Part shown: piece after piece, positions 62,121 through 64,000 of the stretch
Layout: each line of letters begins with the position of its first letter
How positions within the stretch are numbered: the first letter of the stretch is position 1
NCBI GenBank assembly: GCA_026874595.1
Contig: CM049312.1
Location: 77,911,429 to 77,975,428, forward strand
From: Sipunculus nudus
Taxonomy: Eukaryota > Annelida > Sipuncula > Golfingiida > Sipunculidae
DNA length: 64,000 nucleotides
Direction of reading: 5' to 3'
Notes under the pieces: model-generated
Told to the model about the DNA's origin: nothing
What the model saw: only the letters and a program-made list of their open reading frames with translations
The model's database searches: none
Made by a program: the position numbers and the translations under genes

Positions 62121-63223
62121 AAAATTATCTTCGTAACAATATATATATATATAAAGATTAGATATTTATGGCGTTCAGTGACGAGATGTGAACATTTTAC
62201 TGGTATATGGAGCGGATTATAAAATTCGACATAAATTCCAAACAATCCATGCAGGGTAAACATTTGGTTTGAACATATTAATTTCCATTGTATTAATTGT
62301 AAAATTAGCACAAGTTTGAGTGCTAATGAACGACGATTGGAATTGTCGATGGTATGGATGTCATAAGTGTCTGTTGCATAACCAATTCTCTTGTTTCCAA
62401 ATTGACTTTGCTCATAATAAATTAGTATGCCTGAATTTACTAATGCCTTATATTGCCCTATTTATTTTGTTGAATTTAGGGAACAGCCAAGGTATAGATG
62501 ATCCAAAATAAAACTGGTTAATAAAACATATCTAAAACTGTTAATAATTTTATCTTTTAATGTTTTAAATGACTCTTTTTATAAACCTCGATGTGCTGAG
62601 TATATTCTGATTCGCTTTATCTTTTTGCGTATCCTTTGAAGTTCCCTGACATATATTTTAGACATTACTGTATATATAATTCACTTACTTATGATTTTTA
62701 CATGTCTGTTATGTAATATATAATATTTATGAACTTGTTTTTACGTATAATTTGTACGTTCACCGTATCATAAGTATATATTGTTTGTTTAATCACTTTA
62801 TATATATATATTATATTTCATTGTATAATGACAGTTTTTATATATTACTGGCTTTTATATTCACAAAAATGAAAATATGGGACCAGAAAAAAAGTCACAT
62901 TGGGAGTTAGCTGCAGCGTAATAATCAAACTATATCAAATGAGACGCATTGACAATGATTGCTTGAAGTCACGGGGGGTCAGAAATGGCGGTTAACTGGC
63001 AGATATATTTCATCAGACGAGATCATGCATTAACAAGAGCTGGAGACAAAGGGATTATTGCATTAAAAAATGGCCCAAATTTGAACTGTTAAATCTCTGA
63101 AAATAATAAGAAATTAAACAATTATTATAAATTTAAGAAATGGTGAAAATTGGATCGGTCACATTTGCATATAATGAACTCTCAATATTGCGCTCAAGCC
63201 ATTTAAACATGGGACACTAACGG

Positions 63224-63271
<48 letters not shown>

Positions 63272-64000
63272 GTTTATTTAAAGTTCTTGTATATAGTAAT
63301 TGTATACGGTATACATGCATGCAGTGGTCAATATTATATTCCTTTCCATTATAGAATCCTTGGATCTTTTTGTCCTGTTCACCCTTTATGCATAAAGCGA
63401 GAGTGTAACTTATATCATAGAATGATAATACCAATGGTAAAATGGTATGAATTAAGATGTAATTTGGGTATAGTATGGACAACAGAGACATTCTACTTGC
63501 AGCAAAATGGCAAGAATTATATAGAAAGAAAAGATGTGAGCTGTAGGTATAGTGCCTTTATTTATTAAATTGCAAGTTATGTGAAAGCGGGATGGGGAAT
63601 TTAAGATCCATTTGGATAATAAGTTTGTATTGTCAGTATAATTAATTATGTTTATGTATCGTGCATCTGGCTTCACCTAACTGTATTTTGTTAATTGTTC
63701 ATTATTATACAAACATGTTTTGAACTCCTTCTATATATGTGAAGGGAAATAAAGATCAATCAGTCAATCAACCCCCCCCCCCCCCCACCCCAAACTGCAT
63801 GCATGTCTCAAGACTTGCTTTCTATCCACGGATATTGTGTCCACGAGCTTAATTGTATATATATACTCTGCATGACCCGCAATGTTTTGTTAGCAGATTG
63901 TTCGTTCGTGAGCTTGGAATTAATTCCCTGTTACTTATAGCCAACCTCTTTAATTGCTGACTTTTGAAAAGTCGATAAAAATTCTATACGTGCATGTACA
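62121..64000. other. AT-rich intergenic DNA; no gene recognised
   Basis: Includes a TA tract at 63227-63270, a GGAAATAAAGATCAATCAGT-type stretch at 63746-63770 that resembles a retroelement or transcript 3' tail, and a C15 run at 63772-63786. Frames here are short and unrecognised. Confidence 0.55.

Overview
This 64 kb window is AT-rich animal (metazoan) DNA carrying one recognisable protein-coding gene: a complete T-box transcription factor gene of the Tbx2/3 (optomotor-blind/bifid) subfamily on the + strand. Six coding exons lie at 11299-11639, 31979-32246, 35211-35357, 39659-39735, 43428-43693 and 44296-45551. They have consensus splice sites and matching codon phases and join to a 784-residue protein (801 residues if an upstream in-frame ATG at 11248 is used). 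The subfamily call rests on the MAY-(S/H)-P(Y/F) amino terminus, a near-canonical T-box, and C-terminal RYSPYAIP and SI-x-RLV motifs shared with vertebrate TBX2/TBX3.

The organism is probably a lophotrochozoan, most likely a mollusc. That is an inference from the large introns, the abundance of TA, GA, AAT and AATAT simple repeats, and several short dispersed repeats of types I recall from molluscan and other marine invertebrate genomes (CCTCCGCCAAGG, GACCACC foldback, AAGGTCA repeats). Nothing in the window proves the phylum.

Layout: 1-9.1 kb is intergenic, AT-rich and microsatellite-rich, interrupted by GC-richer single-copy-looking blocks (about 3.7-4.4 and 5.2-6.8 kb). 9.1-11.2 kb is a GC-richer promoter-proximal block ending in a TATA-like box at 11181. 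Intron 1 is 20.3 kb and holds several GC-richer islands (18.0-20.45, 22.84-23.28, 25.65-26.03, 28.5-28.9, 29.4-29.7 and 30.65-31.2 kb) that are candidate enhancers, plus two inverted T-box-like sites. Introns 2-5 are 3.0, 4.3, 3.7 and 0.6 kb. The 3' UTR is about 1.55 kb and ends at an AATAAA at 47080. From 47.1 to 64 kb no gene was recognised; the DNA is AT-rich with many microsatellites, a few dispersed-repeat fragments, a cluster of GATA motifs (54.54-54.77 kb), an isolated GC-rich block (55.66-55.91 kb) and a tRNA-derived SINE-like element (62.03-62.12 kb).

The window therefore looks like a developmental regulator locus: a single transcription factor gene in a large non-coding territory. 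The main points of interest are possible autoregulatory T-box sites, tandem splice acceptors at the T-box exon 3 border, an internally duplicated 3' UTR, and CTCF-like motifs upstream of, inside and downstream of the gene. No bacterial-type system, CRISPR array or recognisable viral gene is present.
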